Below are positions 46,522 to 56,062 of a stretch of DNA of 64,000 bases, piece by piece. This stretch comes from an uncultured Roseobacter sp. (GTDB taxonomy: Bacteria; Pseudomonadota; Alphaproteobacteria; Rhodobacterales; Rhodobacteraceae). Position 1 is the stretch's first letter; every line of letters starts with the position of its first letter. The translations under genes were made by a program, and so were the position numbers. Where the stretch lies: contig NZ_CANMDB010000004.1 of NCBI RefSeq assembly GCF_947496515.1, positions 186,001 to 250,000 on the forward strand. The letters run 5' to 3'. The notes beneath the pieces are model-generated. The model was not told the origin of the DNA, made no database searches, and saw only the letters and a list, made by a program, of their open reading frames with translations.

Positions 46522-46983
46522 ATGAAGCTTTCGACCAAGGGGCGGTATGCGATGGTGGCGCTGGCCGATCTGGCGATGCAGCCGGAGGGGGATCTGGTGA
46601 CCCTGAGCGAGATCGCGCGGCGGCAGTCAATTTCGCTGCCCTATCTGGAGCAGCTTTTCGTGAAGCTGCGGCGGGCGGAACTGGTGGCATCGGTGCGCGG
46701 CCCGGGGGGCGGGTACCGCTTGGCGCGGGCGCCGTCCGCGATCCGGGTGGTCGATATTCTGTCCGCGGTCGATGAGACGGTGGATGCGATGCACAAGGGG
46801 GCGGGTGCCTCGGGTGGTGCGTCGGGCAGTCGGGCGCAGTCGCTCACCAACCGGTTGTGGGAGGGGTTGAGCGCGCATGTCTACGTGTTTTTGCACCAGA
46901 CCCGGCTGTCGGATGTGATTGCCAATGATCTGGTGCCCTGTCCGGCGGTGCCGAACCTGTTTGACGTTGTGGATGAGGTCTGA
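46522..46983 (+). CDS. iscR: Rrf2-family regulator IscR of the suf operon
   Basis: A 153-residue Rrf2 protein: MKLSTKGRYAMVALADLAMQ (helix 1), LSEIARRQSISLPYLEQLFVKLRRAELVASVRGPGGGYRLAR (helix-turn-helix and wing, residues about 29-70, seen in parts). In E. coli three Cys (92, 98, 104) hold a [2Fe-2S] cluster; here that stretch, MHKGAGASGGASGSRAQSL, has none, and the only Cys is in LVPCPAVP near residue 140. Rhodobacter sphaeroides IscR is likewise reported to have a single Cys. It probably represses suf genes when iron is sufficient. GAGGGGATGG precedes ATG 46522. It heads the suf operon. Confidence 0.9.
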   Translation: MKLSTKGRYAMVALADLAMQPEGDLVTLSEIARRQSISLPYLEQLFVKLRRAELVASVRGPGGGYRLARAPSAIRVVDILSAVDETVDAMHKGAGASGGASGSRAQSLTNRLWEGLSAHVYVFLHQTRLSDVIANDLVPCPAVPNLFDVVDEV

Positions 46984-47002
46984 GGGCGGGAGCCTCCGGC
47001 GG

Positions 47003-47029
47003 GAGTTTTTTTGGCAAGATGAAAGAGCG
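47003..47029 (-). repeat. Inverted copy of the CTTTCATCTTGCCA element spanning a start codon
   Basis: This 27-bp segment matches 39671-39700 on the opposite strand with about three differences. The ATG of the cysteine desulfurase gene (47019) lies within it. Confidence 0.75.
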
Positions 47030-48110
47030 CGTCTATCTCGATCACAATGCGACCACGCCTTTGCGGGCGGAGGCACGCACCGCGATGCTGGCGGCGATGG
47101 ATCTGGTGGGCAACCCGTCGTCGGTGCATGGCGAGGGGCGCGCCGCGAAAGCGGTGGTGGAGCGGGCGCGGGCGCAGGTGGCAGGGCTGGTGGGGTGTGA
47201 GCCGTCCCAGGTGATTTTTACCAGCGGGGCCACCGAAGCGGCGGCACTGGCGGTTGCGCAACGGTCGGATTTTGCGGCGTTGCCAACGGAGCACGACTGT
47301 CTGGCGGTTTGGGGCACGCGGGAGGTGCCGGGCGTTTTTGATAGCACAGGCGCCGCGCGTCCCGAAGCTTTGGCGGGTCTGCCCGCGGCGGGTCTGCTTG
47401 CGGTTGCCCTGGCCAACAGTGAGACGGGTATTTGCGCGCCCAAGTCGCTCTTTGACACGCTGGAGGTGCCTGTTGTTTGTGACATCACCCAGGCTGCGGG
47501 GCGTGTCGCCGTGCCAGAGCGGGCTGCGCTGCGGGCCGATTACATGATCCTGTCGGCCCATAAGCTGGGCGGGCCCAAGGGCGTGGGCGCGTTGATCAAC
47601 TTTACCGGGTCGGATCCGGAGGCGATCCTGCGCGGGGGCGGGCAGGAGATGGGGCGGCGCTCGGGCACGGAGAACATCATCGGGATCGCTGGCTTCGGGG
47701 CTGCGGCGGAGGGGGCTGCGGGTGATATTCGGGCCGGTCGGTGGGACGCGGTCGGAGAACTTAGAAAGATTCTAGAAAACACCCTTGCGGCGGAGGCAAA
47801 GACAACTATTTTTGTCGGACAAGGGGTGGCGCGGCTGCCCAATACGTCTCTTTTTGCCACGCCTGGCTGGAAGGGAGAGGCCCAGGTGATCCAGATGGAC
47901 CTTGCGGGGTTCGCGATCAGCGCCGGGTCTGCATGTTCCAGCGGCAAGGTGCGGGCGAGTGCTGTCCTGCGGTCGATGGGGTTCGAAGAGGACATCGCCG
48001 GGAGCGCGGTTCGCGTGTCCCTGGGGTTGGAGACGACGCGTCAGGATGTGGAGCGGTTCGCCGCTGCGTGGCTGGCGGCGGAAGCGAGGTTTCGCGCCAG
48101 AGCGGCGTGA
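47019..48110 (+). CDS. Cysteine desulfurase, NifS/IscS-like
   Basis: A 363-residue PLP enzyme of class V. VYLDHNATTPL near residue 5 is the family start; the PLP lysine is in ILSAHKLGGPKG near 182, substrate-binding SGTENI near 212 and the mobile active-site Cys in SAGSACSSGKVRAS near 307. It mobilises sulfur from cysteine for Fe-S assembly. It lies between iscR (36 bp) and sufB, in the same operon as a second desulfurase, sufS; two desulfurases of different groups in one suf operon are typical of Rhodobacterales. The start ATG is embedded in a dispersed repeat, and GGGAG is 13 bp upstream, somewhat far. Confidence 0.92.
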   Translation: MKERVYLDHNATTPLRAEARTAMLAAMDLVGNPSSVHGEGRAAKAVVERARAQVAGLVGCEPSQVIFTSGATEAAALAVAQRSDFAALPTEHDCLAVWGTREVPGVFDSTGAARPEALAGLPAAGLLAVALANSETGICAPKSLFDTLEVPVVCDITQAAGRVAVPERAALRADYMILSAHKLGGPKGVGALINFTGSDPEAILRGGGQEMGRRSGTENIIGIAGFGAAAEGAAGDIRAGRWDAVGELRKILENTLAAEAKTTIFVGQGVARLPNTSLFATPGWKGEAQVIQMDLAGFAISAGSACSSGKVRASAVLRSMGFEEDIAGSAVRVSLGLETTRQDVERFAAAWLAAEARFRARAA

Positions 48111-48234
48111 GGATACAAGAGGCGCCCGAGCGGCGTGAGGATGAAAGAAGCGCCCGGGTGGCGTGAGAGAGATCGGAGCGCCCTTGAGGCGCTGAGAAGA
48201 GTAACCGCGCCCCAAGGGCGTGAGGTCTGGAGGG
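48094..48234 (+). repeat. Degenerate 28-bp tandem repeat (five units) before sufB
   Basis: Units begin GCGCC at 48094, 48122, 48150, 48178 and 48207 (lengths 28, 28, 28, 29, 28). The first two are nearly identical (GAGCGGCGTGAGGAT shared); later ones drift. Most units can fold as a small hairpin between GCGCC and GGCG(C). The array begins in the last codons of the cysteine desulfurase gene and ends 4 bp before sufB, including its ribosome site. Confidence 0.85.
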
Positions 48235-48238
48235 AAAG

Positions 48239-49777
48239 ATGGCGGCACTGGATAACACGATAGCGCAGGACGTACAGGTCAAGGATGGTGTTGATCAGGA
48301 GACGGTCGATGCGGTCCGCGAGGTTGGCGGTACCTACAAGCATGGCTGGTCCACCGACATCGAGATGGAATATGCGCCGAAGGGTCTGAGCCCTGACATC
48401 GTGAAGCTCATCTCCGAGAAGAACGAGGAGCCTGCCTGGATGACCGAGTGGCGGCTGGCGGCCTACGAGCGCTGGTTGCAGAAGGAAGAGCCCGACTGGG
48501 CGATGGTGGACTACCCCGAGATCGACTTTCAGGACCAGTACTACTACGCGCGGCCCAAGTCGATGGAGGTGAAGCCGAAATCGCTGGACGAGGTGGACCC
48601 AAAAATCCTCGCCACCTACAACAAGCTCGGCATTCCGCTGAAGGAGCAGATGATCCTCGCCGGTGTCGAGGGGGCAGAGGATATCCCCGCTGAGGGGCGC
48701 AAGGTGGCGGTGGATGCGGTGTTTGACAGCGTCTCCGTAGGCACGACCTTTCAGGAGGAGCTTAAGAAGGCCGGCGTGATCTTCTGCTCCATCTCCGAGG
48801 CGATCAAGGATCATCCGGAGCTGGTGAAGAAGTACCTGGGCTCCGTCGTACCGGTCAGCGACAACTATTACGCGACGCTGAATTCGGCAGTGTTCTCGGA
48901 CGGGTCCTTTGTCTATGTGCCGCCGGGCGTGCGCTGCCCCATGGAGCTGAGCACGTATTTTCGGATCAATGCGGAGAATACCGGACAGTTCGAGCGGACG
49001 TTGATCATTGCCGACAAGGGGTCGTATGTGAGCTACCTCGAAGGCTGTACCGCACCGCAGCGCGATATCGCGCAGCTTCATGCCGCGGTGGTGGAGATCG
49101 TCGTCGAGGAAGACGCGGAAGTGAAATACTCTACCGTGCAGAACTGGTACCCGGGCGATGAGAATGGCAAGGGTGGGATCTATAACTTCGTCACCAAGCG
49201 CGCCGATTGCCGCGGTGATCGCGCCAAGGTGATGTGGACTCAGGTGGAGACCGGATCTTCTGTGACCTGGAAGTACCCGTCGTGCATTTTGCGGGGCGAC
49301 GACAGTCAGGGCGAGTTCTACTCGATTGCCATCACCAACAACATGCAGCAGGCCGATACGGGCACCAAGATGGTGCATCTGGGCAAGCGTACCAAGAGCC
49401 GGATCGTCTCCAAGGGCATTTCGGCGGGGCGCGCGCAGAACACCTATCGCGGGCTGGTGTCGATGCACCCAAAGGCCAAGGAGTCGCGCAACTATACGCA
49501 ATGCGACAGCCTGCTGATCGGCGGCGATTGCGGGGCGCACACGGTGCCGTATATCGAGGTGAAGAACAACTCCAGCCGTGTCGAGCATGAGGCGACTACC
49601 TCCAAGGTGGACGACGACCAACTCTTCTACTGCCGCTCGCGCGGGATGGATGAGGAAGAGGCCGTGGCGCTGGTCGTGAATGGCTTCTGCAAGGACGTGC
49701 TGCAGGCGCTGCCGATGGAGTTCGCCATGGAGGCGCAGCAGTTGGTGGCGATCTCGCTCGAAGGGTCGGTTGGGTGA
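48239..49777 (+). CDS. sufB: Fe-S cluster assembly scaffold SufB
   Basis: A 512-residue SufB, core of the SufBC2D scaffold that builds Fe-S clusters. The N-terminal region ([20 protein letters not shown]) and the beta-helix core ([42 protein letters not shown], residues about 200-242, in parts) are typical, as are [18 protein letters not shown] near 274 and the C-terminal [20 protein letters not shown] near 420 carrying the functional Cys, then [13 protein letters not shown]. Normal length. GGAGGGAAAG precedes ATG 48239, at the end of the 28-bp repeat array. Confidence 0.97.
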   Translation: MAALDNTIAQDVQVKDGVDQETVDAVREVGGTYKHGWSTDIEMEYAPKGLSPDIVKLISEKNEEPAWMTEWRLAAYERWLQKEEPDWAMVDYPEIDFQDQYYYARPKSMEVKPKSLDEVDPKILATYNKLGIPLKEQMILAGVEGAEDIPAEGRKVAVDAVFDSVSVGTTFQEELKKAGVIFCSISEAIKDHPELVKKYLGSVVPVSDNYYATLNSAVFSDGSFVYVPPGVRCPMELSTYFRINAENTGQFERTLIIADKGSYVSYLEGCTAPQRDIAQLHAAVVEIVVEEDAEVKYSTVQNWYPGDENGKGGIYNFVTKRADCRGDRAKVMWTQVETGSSVTWKYPSCILRGDDSQGEFYSIAITNNMQQADTGTKMVHLGKRTKSRIVSKGISAGRAQNTYRGLVSMHPKAKESRNYTQCDSLLIGGDCGAHTVPYIEVKNNSSRVEHEATTSKVDDDQLFYCRSRGMDEEEAVALVVNGFCKDVLQALPMEFAMEAQQLVAISLEGSVG

Positions 49778-49781
49778 GTTG

Positions 49782-50123
49782 ATGACGAAGAATGTATATG
49801 GCGCGAGTCTGGCGCTAGCAGTTGGATCAGTCTTTGCAGGAGCTGCGGTCTGCCTGGTCGCCTCCATTCCTTGGTTTTTTTCGGACGGTCCGGTCTGGTC
49901 TACTTCGTCGATACTGCACAATACCGTTGTCTTCGCAGCTGGGTTTTATCTATGCGGCGTCTGGGTAAGGTCTTTCTCTAATTTCGACTATCGAAAGGTA
50001 GTCGACTACCAGGAGGGCCGTAAGAGATTGGTAATCTCTTGCGCGGCTGCTGGAGCGCTGGTCACAGGTATGGCAATCCAATTCTTCATACTCCTCCAAA
50101 AAAGTGGCGCACACAATCAATGA
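49782..50123 (+). CDS. Small membrane protein of unknown function inside the suf operon
   Basis: A 113-residue protein with three hydrophobic helices ([59 protein letters not shown]). I do not recognise a family. Start ATG 49782 lies 4 bp after the sufB stop, with GGGTGAG upstream, and its stop overlaps the ybjQ start by 4 bp (ATGA). The base composition is visibly less GC-rich than its neighbours (runs such as TGGTTTTTTTCGG), and codon use is looser, hinting at later acquisition. Its place between sufB and ybjQ-sufC suggests co-expression, but no Fe-S role can be claimed. Confidence 0.7.
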   Translation: MTKNVYGASLALAVGSVFAGAAVCLVASIPWFFSDGPVWSTSSILHNTVVFAAGFYLCGVWVRSFSNFDYRKVVDYQEGRKRLVISCAAAGALVTGMAIQFFILLQKSGAHNQ

Positions 50124-50434
50124 TCCTCACCACCACCAACACCGTCGAGGGCCGCCCCATCCGCAGCTACCACGGCATCGTCGTGGGCGAGGCGATCATG
50201 GGGGCCAACGTGGTGCGCGACTTCTTTGCGCGGGTCACCGACATCGTCGGCGGACGCTCTGGCGCCTATGAAAGCAAGCTGCGCGATGCGCGGGAGGAGG
50301 CGATGGCGGAGTTGGAGGAGCGCGCCGCTGCACTGGGCGCCAACGCGGTCGTGGGGATCGATCTGGACTATGAGGTGATTGGCGATTCCATGCTGATGGT
50401 CTCGGTCTCCGGCACTGCGGTGAGATTAAGCTGA
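50120..50434 (+). CDS. YbjQ/UPF0145 family protein
   Basis: A 104-residue protein of the YbjQ (heavy-metal-binding-like) family: [21 protein letters not shown] near the start, [29 protein letters not shown] near residues 23-51 (in parts), [18 protein letters not shown] near 70 and a beta-rich end [13 protein letters not shown]. YbjQ proteins form a pentameric or decameric ring; their biochemical role is unknown. The ATG overlaps the stop of the small membrane protein, and sufC follows 69 bp downstream. YbjQ next to suf genes is recurrent in Rhodobacterales, hinting at metal handling. Confidence 0.85.
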   Translation: MILTTTNTVEGRPIRSYHGIVVGEAIMGANVVRDFFARVTDIVGGRSGAYESKLRDAREEAMAELEERAAALGANAVVGIDLDYEVIGDSMLMVSVSGTAVRLS

Positions 50435-50503
50435 TACATGAATAATGCGCCGCAAGGCGTTGATAGAATGCCGTAAATGCGGCGCGGTCAGAAGGATAAA
50501 GAT

Positions 50504-51259
50504 ATGCTGAGCATCAAGAACCTGCACGTGAAACTGGAAGAAGAGGACAAGCAAATCCTCAAGGGCGTGGATCTGGAGATCGAGGCCGGGAAGGTGCATG
50601 CGATTATGGGACCAAACGGATCCGGCAAATCGACGCTATCTTACGTGCTCTCGGGCAAGGACGGCTATGAGGTGACGGGCGGCTCGGCGGAGCTTGAAGG
50701 CGCGGACGTGCTGGAGATGGAACCCGAGGAGCGCGCGGCGGCAGGCCTCTTTCTGGCGTTCCAGTACCCGGTGGAAATCCCCGGCGTTGGCAATATGACC
50801 TTCTTGCGCACCGCGGTGAACGCGCAGCGCAAGGCGCGCGGCGAAGAAGAAGTGTCGGCAGCCGATTTCCTCAAACTCATCCGGGCGCGTGCCAAGGAGC
50901 TGAAGATCGACGCCGAGATGCTTAAGCGGCCTGTCAACGTTGGCTTCTCGGGTGGCGAGAAAAAGCGCAACGAGATCCTGCAGATGGCCATGCTGGAGCC
51001 GAAGATGTGCATTCTGGATGAGACCGACAGCGGCCTCGACGTGGATGCGATGAAGCTGGTGGCCGAAGGCGTCAACGCGTTGCGCTCCGAGGGGCGCGGC
51101 TTTCTGGTAATCACCCACTACCAGCGGCTGCTCGATCACATCAAACCCGACGTGGTGCACATCATGGCGGACGGCAAGATTGTGAAATCCGGCGGGCCGG
51201 AACTGGCGCTGGAGGTCGAGAACAACGGCTATACCGACATTCTGGCCGAGGTGGCGTAA
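50504..51259 (+). CDS. sufC: Fe-S cluster assembly ATPase SufC
   Basis: A 251-residue ABC-type ATPase that drives SufBD. Walker A is MGPNGSGKSTL near residue 35, the signature FSGGEKKRNEI near 150 (the SufC variant), Walker B MCILDETDSGLDVDA near 170 and the switch His in LVITHYQRLLDHI near 205. GAAGGATAA precedes ATG 50504; the frame is open 9 codons further upstream. The stop TAA overlaps the sufD start (TAATG), indicating coupled translation. Length is normal. Confidence 0.97.
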   Translation: MLSIKNLHVKLEEEDKQILKGVDLEIEAGKVHAIMGPNGSGKSTLSYVLSGKDGYEVTGGSAELEGADVLEMEPEERAAAGLFLAFQYPVEIPGVGNMTFLRTAVNAQRKARGEEEVSAADFLKLIRARAKELKIDAEMLKRPVNVGFSGGEKKRNEILQMAMLEPKMCILDETDSGLDVDAMKLVAEGVNALRSEGRGFLVITHYQRLLDHIKPDVVHIMADGKIVKSGGPELALEVENNGYTDILAEVA

Positions 51260-52539
51260 TGGGCGAGGCGGCGACACAACTTTCCCCGACCGAGGCGCGT
51301 CTCGCGGCGCTGGACATGCCACGCGGCGGCTGGTCGGAGGCGGCGCGCTCGGAGGCGCTTGCCCGGGTGAGGCAGATGGGTCTGCCCGAGCGGCGCGATG
51401 AGTACTGGAAATACACCCGCCCCGATACGCTGACACAACCCGGGGCGGTGCCGGCGGCGCTGTTTGATGCGGGCGAGGTGCCTATTTTCGACGGCATGGA
51501 GCGGCTGACAATCGTCTTTGTGGACGGTGTGTTCGATCCGGACGCCTCGGATGATCTGAGCCTCGAAGGGGTCAAGATCGACCGGCTGGCGGAGACGGAT
51601 GCGGATATTCACTGGGCGCGCGATCTCTACGGCACGCTGGAGGCGGCAGGGCAGGACCCGGTGTCGCGCCCGCTGGCTGCCCTCAACACCGCTTTTGCCA
51701 CCGATGGCGTGCTGATCCATGTGACCGGCAAACCTTCCCGGCCCATCAGCCTGATCTACCATCACGCGGATGAGACCTCGGACGCGATCCTGCACCATGT
51801 GATCCGGCTCGATCCCGGGGCGGAGCTGACGGTGCTGGAGAATGGTCCGGCAGCGGCACGGTTCAACAAATGCATGGAAGTGGAGATCGCGGATGGTGCC
51901 TGTTTCCATCACGTGCGCGCGCAAGGCCGCGACCACGAGCGCCGGGCGGCCACCCATATCTTTACCCGGCTGGGGGAGGAGAGCGTCTTCAAGTCCTTTA
52001 CGCTGACGGCCAATGGCGTTCTGACGCGCAACGAATGTGTGATCGAGTTGACGGGTGACAACGCCATTGCGCATGTGGCGGGCGCCTGCGTCGGAGACGG
52101 TGATTTCCACCATGACGATACCGTGTTCATCACCCATGATGCGGTCGGCTGCGAGAGCCGTCAGGTCTTCAAAAAGGTGCTCCGCAACGGCGCCACGGGC
52201 GTCTTTCAGGGCAAGATCCTCGTCAAGAAGGACGCGCAGAAGACCGACGGCTACCAGATCAGCCAGTCGCTGCTCTTGGACGGCGACAGCCAGTTTCTGG
52301 CCAAGCCGGAGCTGGAGATCTACGCCGATGACGTGGCCTGTTCGCATGGCTCCACCTCGGGGGCGATTGACGAGGAGGCGCTGTTCTATCTGCGCTCGCG
52401 CGGGGTGCCGCATGCGGAGGCGACGGATCTGCTGACCCTGGCATTCCTGGCCGAGGCGGTCGAGGAGATCGCCGATGAGGCCCTGCGCGAAGAGATCACG
52501 GGGCGCATGGCCGCCTGGCTGGAACGGCACCGAACCTGA
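51259..52539 (+). CDS. sufD: Fe-S cluster assembly protein SufD
   Basis: A 426-residue SufD, partner of SufB. The N-terminal helical region ends in RRDEYWKYTRPDTL near residue 45; the beta-helix core contains AVGCESRQVFKKVLRNGATGVFQGKILV near 295 (in parts), and the C-terminus has the conserved His in ACSHGSTSGAIDEEALFYLRSRG near 358. It binds SufB and SufC and is required for iron entry to the scaffold. Start overlaps the sufC stop; its own TGA overlaps the start of the next gene (TGATGG). Confidence 0.95.
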   Translation: MGEAATQLSPTEARLAALDMPRGGWSEAARSEALARVRQMGLPERRDEYWKYTRPDTLTQPGAVPAALFDAGEVPIFDGMERLTIVFVDGVFDPDASDDLSLEGVKIDRLAETDADIHWARDLYGTLEAAGQDPVSRPLAALNTAFATDGVLIHVTGKPSRPISLIYHHADETSDAILHHVIRLDPGAELTVLENGPAAARFNKCMEVEIADGACFHHVRAQGRDHERRAATHIFTRLGEESVFKSFTLTANGVLTRNECVIELTGDNAIAHVAGACVGDGDFHHDDTVFITHDAVGCESRQVFKKVLRNGATGVFQGKILVKKDAQKTDGYQISQSLLLDGDSQFLAKPELEIYADDVACSHGSTSGAIDEEALFYLRSRGVPHAEATDLLTLAFLAEAVEEIADEALREEITGRMAAWLERHRT

Positions 52540-53024
52540 TGGCGGTGACGCGCAACATCACGGCCACTTACCGCAACCCGGGCAGAACACTGCGCGGGTT
52601 GTTGGCGCTCGGGCCGCGGGAGGATCGCGCGTTGGGCTATCTGATGGCGGGCTGTCTGGTGGTGTTCATCGCGCAGCTGCCGCGGCTGGCCCGGCAGGCC
52701 CATCTGGAGGGCACCGAGCTTGACATGCTGCTGGGGGCGGCGCTGATGGCGTGGATCTTTATCGCGCCCCTGCTGCTCTACGGTGTGGCGGCGATCAGCC
52801 ATCTGGTGGCCAAGCTGCTGGGCGGCAAGGGCAGCTTTTACGGGGCGCGCATCGCGCTGTTCTGGGCCTTGCTGGCCTCTTCGCCGCTGATGCTGCTCAA
52901 CGGGCTGGTGGCAGGGTTCATCGGGCCGGGCACCGGACTGCAGCTCGTGGGTCTGCTGTGGTTTGCGATTTTCATGTGGTTCTGGCTCGCGGGTCTGCGG
53001 GCCGCGGAAAGGGGCGCGCCATGA
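52539..53024 (+). CDS. YIP1-family membrane protein (first of two)
   Basis: A 161-residue membrane protein with four hydrophobic helices (LGYLMAGCLVVFIAQLPRL, MLLGAALMAWIFIAPLLLYGV, ARIALFWALLASSPLMLLNG, LQLVGLLWFAIFMWFWLAGL). The pattern fits bacterial YIP1/DUF1282-like proteins. It overlaps sufD by 1 bp and the next gene by 4 bp, so it belongs to the suf operon. No Fe-S ligands are present. These two membrane proteins between sufD and sufS are seen in other roseobacters; their role is unknown. Confidence 0.75.
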   Translation: MAVTRNITATYRNPGRTLRGLLALGPREDRALGYLMAGCLVVFIAQLPRLARQAHLEGTELDMLLGAALMAWIFIAPLLLYGVAAISHLVAKLLGGKGSFYGARIALFWALLASSPLMLLNGLVAGFIGPGTGLQLVGLLWFAIFMWFWLAGLRAAERGAP

Positions 53025-53606
53025 GCACGGCTGTGCGGTGGACCGATCTTGCCATCCTGACCCTGCGGGCGCCCAAGGATGCCGCCGCCGTGATCATCGG
53101 CTGGCAGCTGCCCCAAAGCGTGCTGTGGATGGCTGCTGTGCTGATCACGATCCTCAGCACCTTCATGTCGATCCTGTCGAATGCGCTGATGCCGGTGCCG
53201 GAGGTCATGGCCGTCGTGCTGGCCCAGCCCCTGATCCTGTGCGCGCTGACGATGGTGGTCTTTGTGCTGGGGCTTTACGTGCTGGTCTGGGCGGGCCGCG
53301 CACTAGGCGGTGGCGGCGAGGTCGACGAGATGCTCGCCTTGCTCGTCTGGCTGCAGCTGTTGCGCGCGCTGGCGGGGCTGGTGGCGTTGCTGTCGGTCGT
53401 GCTCCTGCCGCCGCTGGCGGGGCTCTTGATCTTTGCGGTGGGGATCGCCACCATCTGGATCCTTCTCAATTTCGTCAGCGTCGGCTTGCAGCTGAACTCG
53501 CTGATGAGCGCGCTGCTGGTCTTGCTGATCACCGGCTTTGCCATTTCTTTCGGGCTCGCCATGCTGTTGCAGATGCTGGGTGTGAGCGCTTTTGGAGTAC
53601 CCCCCA

Positions 53607-53614
<8 letters not shown>
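53021..53614 (+). CDS. YIP1-family membrane protein (second of two)
   Basis: A 197-residue protein with about five to six hydrophobic helices (VLWMAAVLITILSTFMSIL, MAVVLAQPLILCALTMVVFV, LRALAGLVALLSVVLLPPLA, GLLIFAVGIATIWILLNF, ALLVLLITGFAISFGLAM). The GGGGEVDEMLALLVWLQLLRAL stretch near residue 95 is the YIP1-like core. ATG 53021 overlaps the previous stop, and the end overlaps sufS by 8 bp. A scaffold-anchoring or membrane quality role is conceivable but untested. Confidence 0.75.
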
Positions 53615-54827
<1,213 letters not shown>

Positions 54828-55129
54828 GAGAGGTCGTCTGTTGGGAGAGTTGTGTCTGGGCCCGCTGCCCGGCGCGCACCGACGCTATGCGCTGACACGG
54901 ATGTGCTGAAAGCGCCGTGATCCTGAGAGGATGACGCTTGGCCGCCGTGCCGGTTCATCCCTCAGGGACAATCTCTGCCAACGGCGTGGGCCGCCTATGG
55001 TTTTTGCCGTTGCGAGGCGGCGGACCTCCGGCTATACCGCGGTCTGAGGGGCGACCCTCTGCCGACTGGCCGCACGGCGGATTGTGGTTAGACGGCAAGA
55101 GACATATCCGCGCTTTGGCCCATGGTCAG
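54828..55129. other. sufS to tRNA-Arg intergenic region
   Basis: About 300 bp without a recognisable gene. No clear terminator with a T-run was seen after sufS; the right end presumably holds the tRNA-Arg promoter. Confidence 0.6.
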
Positions 55130-55206
<77 letters not shown>

Positions 55207-55319
55207 CCTTTCTACAATGAGATCAACGGCGTATGTCTCGCTCTTGCGTGCGGTCCGTGGAGTTTTCTCAGCGGTTCACGCGCCCGGTCTGACTGCCCCC
55301 GGCGTTGGAGAAGCCCATG

Positions 55320-55640
55320 GTCCCGATAAGCGACAAGATTGATGCTGTGCCGAACGACGTCGGCGGACGTTGCGATAGGCTTGCGGTTAAACGAGATCCG
55401 ATGAGCGATGATTGTCGCCGTATCCCCAAAAGCACGACATGGCGTTCCGGCGGAACAAGATGTTCGCGTCCGTGCAGGTTTACAATCAAGGGCGCCGTTG
55501 GTGTGTATCTGAGACCTGACCCTGCTACAGCCGAACTTGACGTGCCAATGACGCGCAACGTTCGACACATTGGCTATGTGGGTGAGAGGATCCTGAGATC
55601 AAACTCAAGACTGGAAATGACATGGCAAACATAGATGCAC
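55320..55640 (+). pseudogene. Remnant of a DUF5655-domain protein
   Basis: Two reading frames together resemble the end of DUF5655 (predicted transport/nuclease-associated) domains: one frame gives HDMAFRRNKMFASVQVYN (about 55433-55485), then another gives AVGVYLRPDPATAELDVPMT and RNVRHIGYVGE (about 55495-55590). In intact proteins these are continuous, so a frameshift seems to lie near 55485-55500, and the upstream part is broken by stops. No start or ribosome site is evident. This looks like an eroded gene next to tRNA-Arg. A similarity search with both frames joined would settle it. Confidence 0.45.
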
Positions 55641-55710
55641 CAATTGCCGCCAGCTGCGCAGCCATCCATGGATGGACCTGCCTCACATCGTATTTATCCA
55701 ATGAAATCAA

Positions 55711-56058
55711 TGTGCAGTAGCGGGTCAGAATAGAGCGTGTTCGGACCGGGGTTCTGATCGTTTTCCTCCAGAAAACGACCGCCTATATCTATCGAAGGTG
55801 CTGCGGCATCATTCCTTGAATGAGCCTGTGGCGGGGTGAACGGCAAAGCGTTCGAACCTTCGATGCTCTCATTGCATCTACGATGCAACTGCCGCTCAGG
55901 TTTTCGATCTGAAGGCAACCGGCGTTTCTGCTCCAGAAAAGCCTGTGGCGGACCTGACGGGAGAGAGTTCGAACCTAGGAAGCTCTCATCGTTTCTGCGA
56001 AACGACTGCCGCCCTGCTCTTTGTGTCAGATGGTTTTGGCGTTTCTGTTCCAGAAAAG
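55711..56058 (-). repeat. Three 117-bp tandem units downstream of tRNA-Ser, with conserved hairpins
   Basis: Reading away from the tRNA 3' end, units lie at 55942-56058, 55825-55941 and about 55711-55824 (most diverged). Each has a CCTGTGGCGG end (tRNA-like CGCCA in the minus sense; only the first two units keep it fully), a T-loop-like TTCGAACC (TTCGGACC in the third) and a hairpin 18-21 nt further. Stems TCGTTTC/GAAACGA (55989-56005), TTGCATC/GATGCAA (55872-55888) and TCGTTTTC/GAAAACGA (55759-55779) are all perfect. A second hairpin GGC-N-6bp-3nt-6bp-GCC recurs at 56038-56060, 55921-55943 and 55805-55826. Confidence 0.8.
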
Positions 56059-56062
56059 CCTG

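Noticed and set aside
48094-48234. CRISPR-like reading of the 28-bp repeat array
   Set aside because: Units are contiguous with no spacers, diverge from each other and lie within a suf operon; there are no cas genes in the window.
55305-55634. 109-codon plus-strand frame as an intact gene
   Set aside because: Only its C-terminal half resembles DUF5655, while the preceding part of the domain is in a different frame; treated as a remnant.
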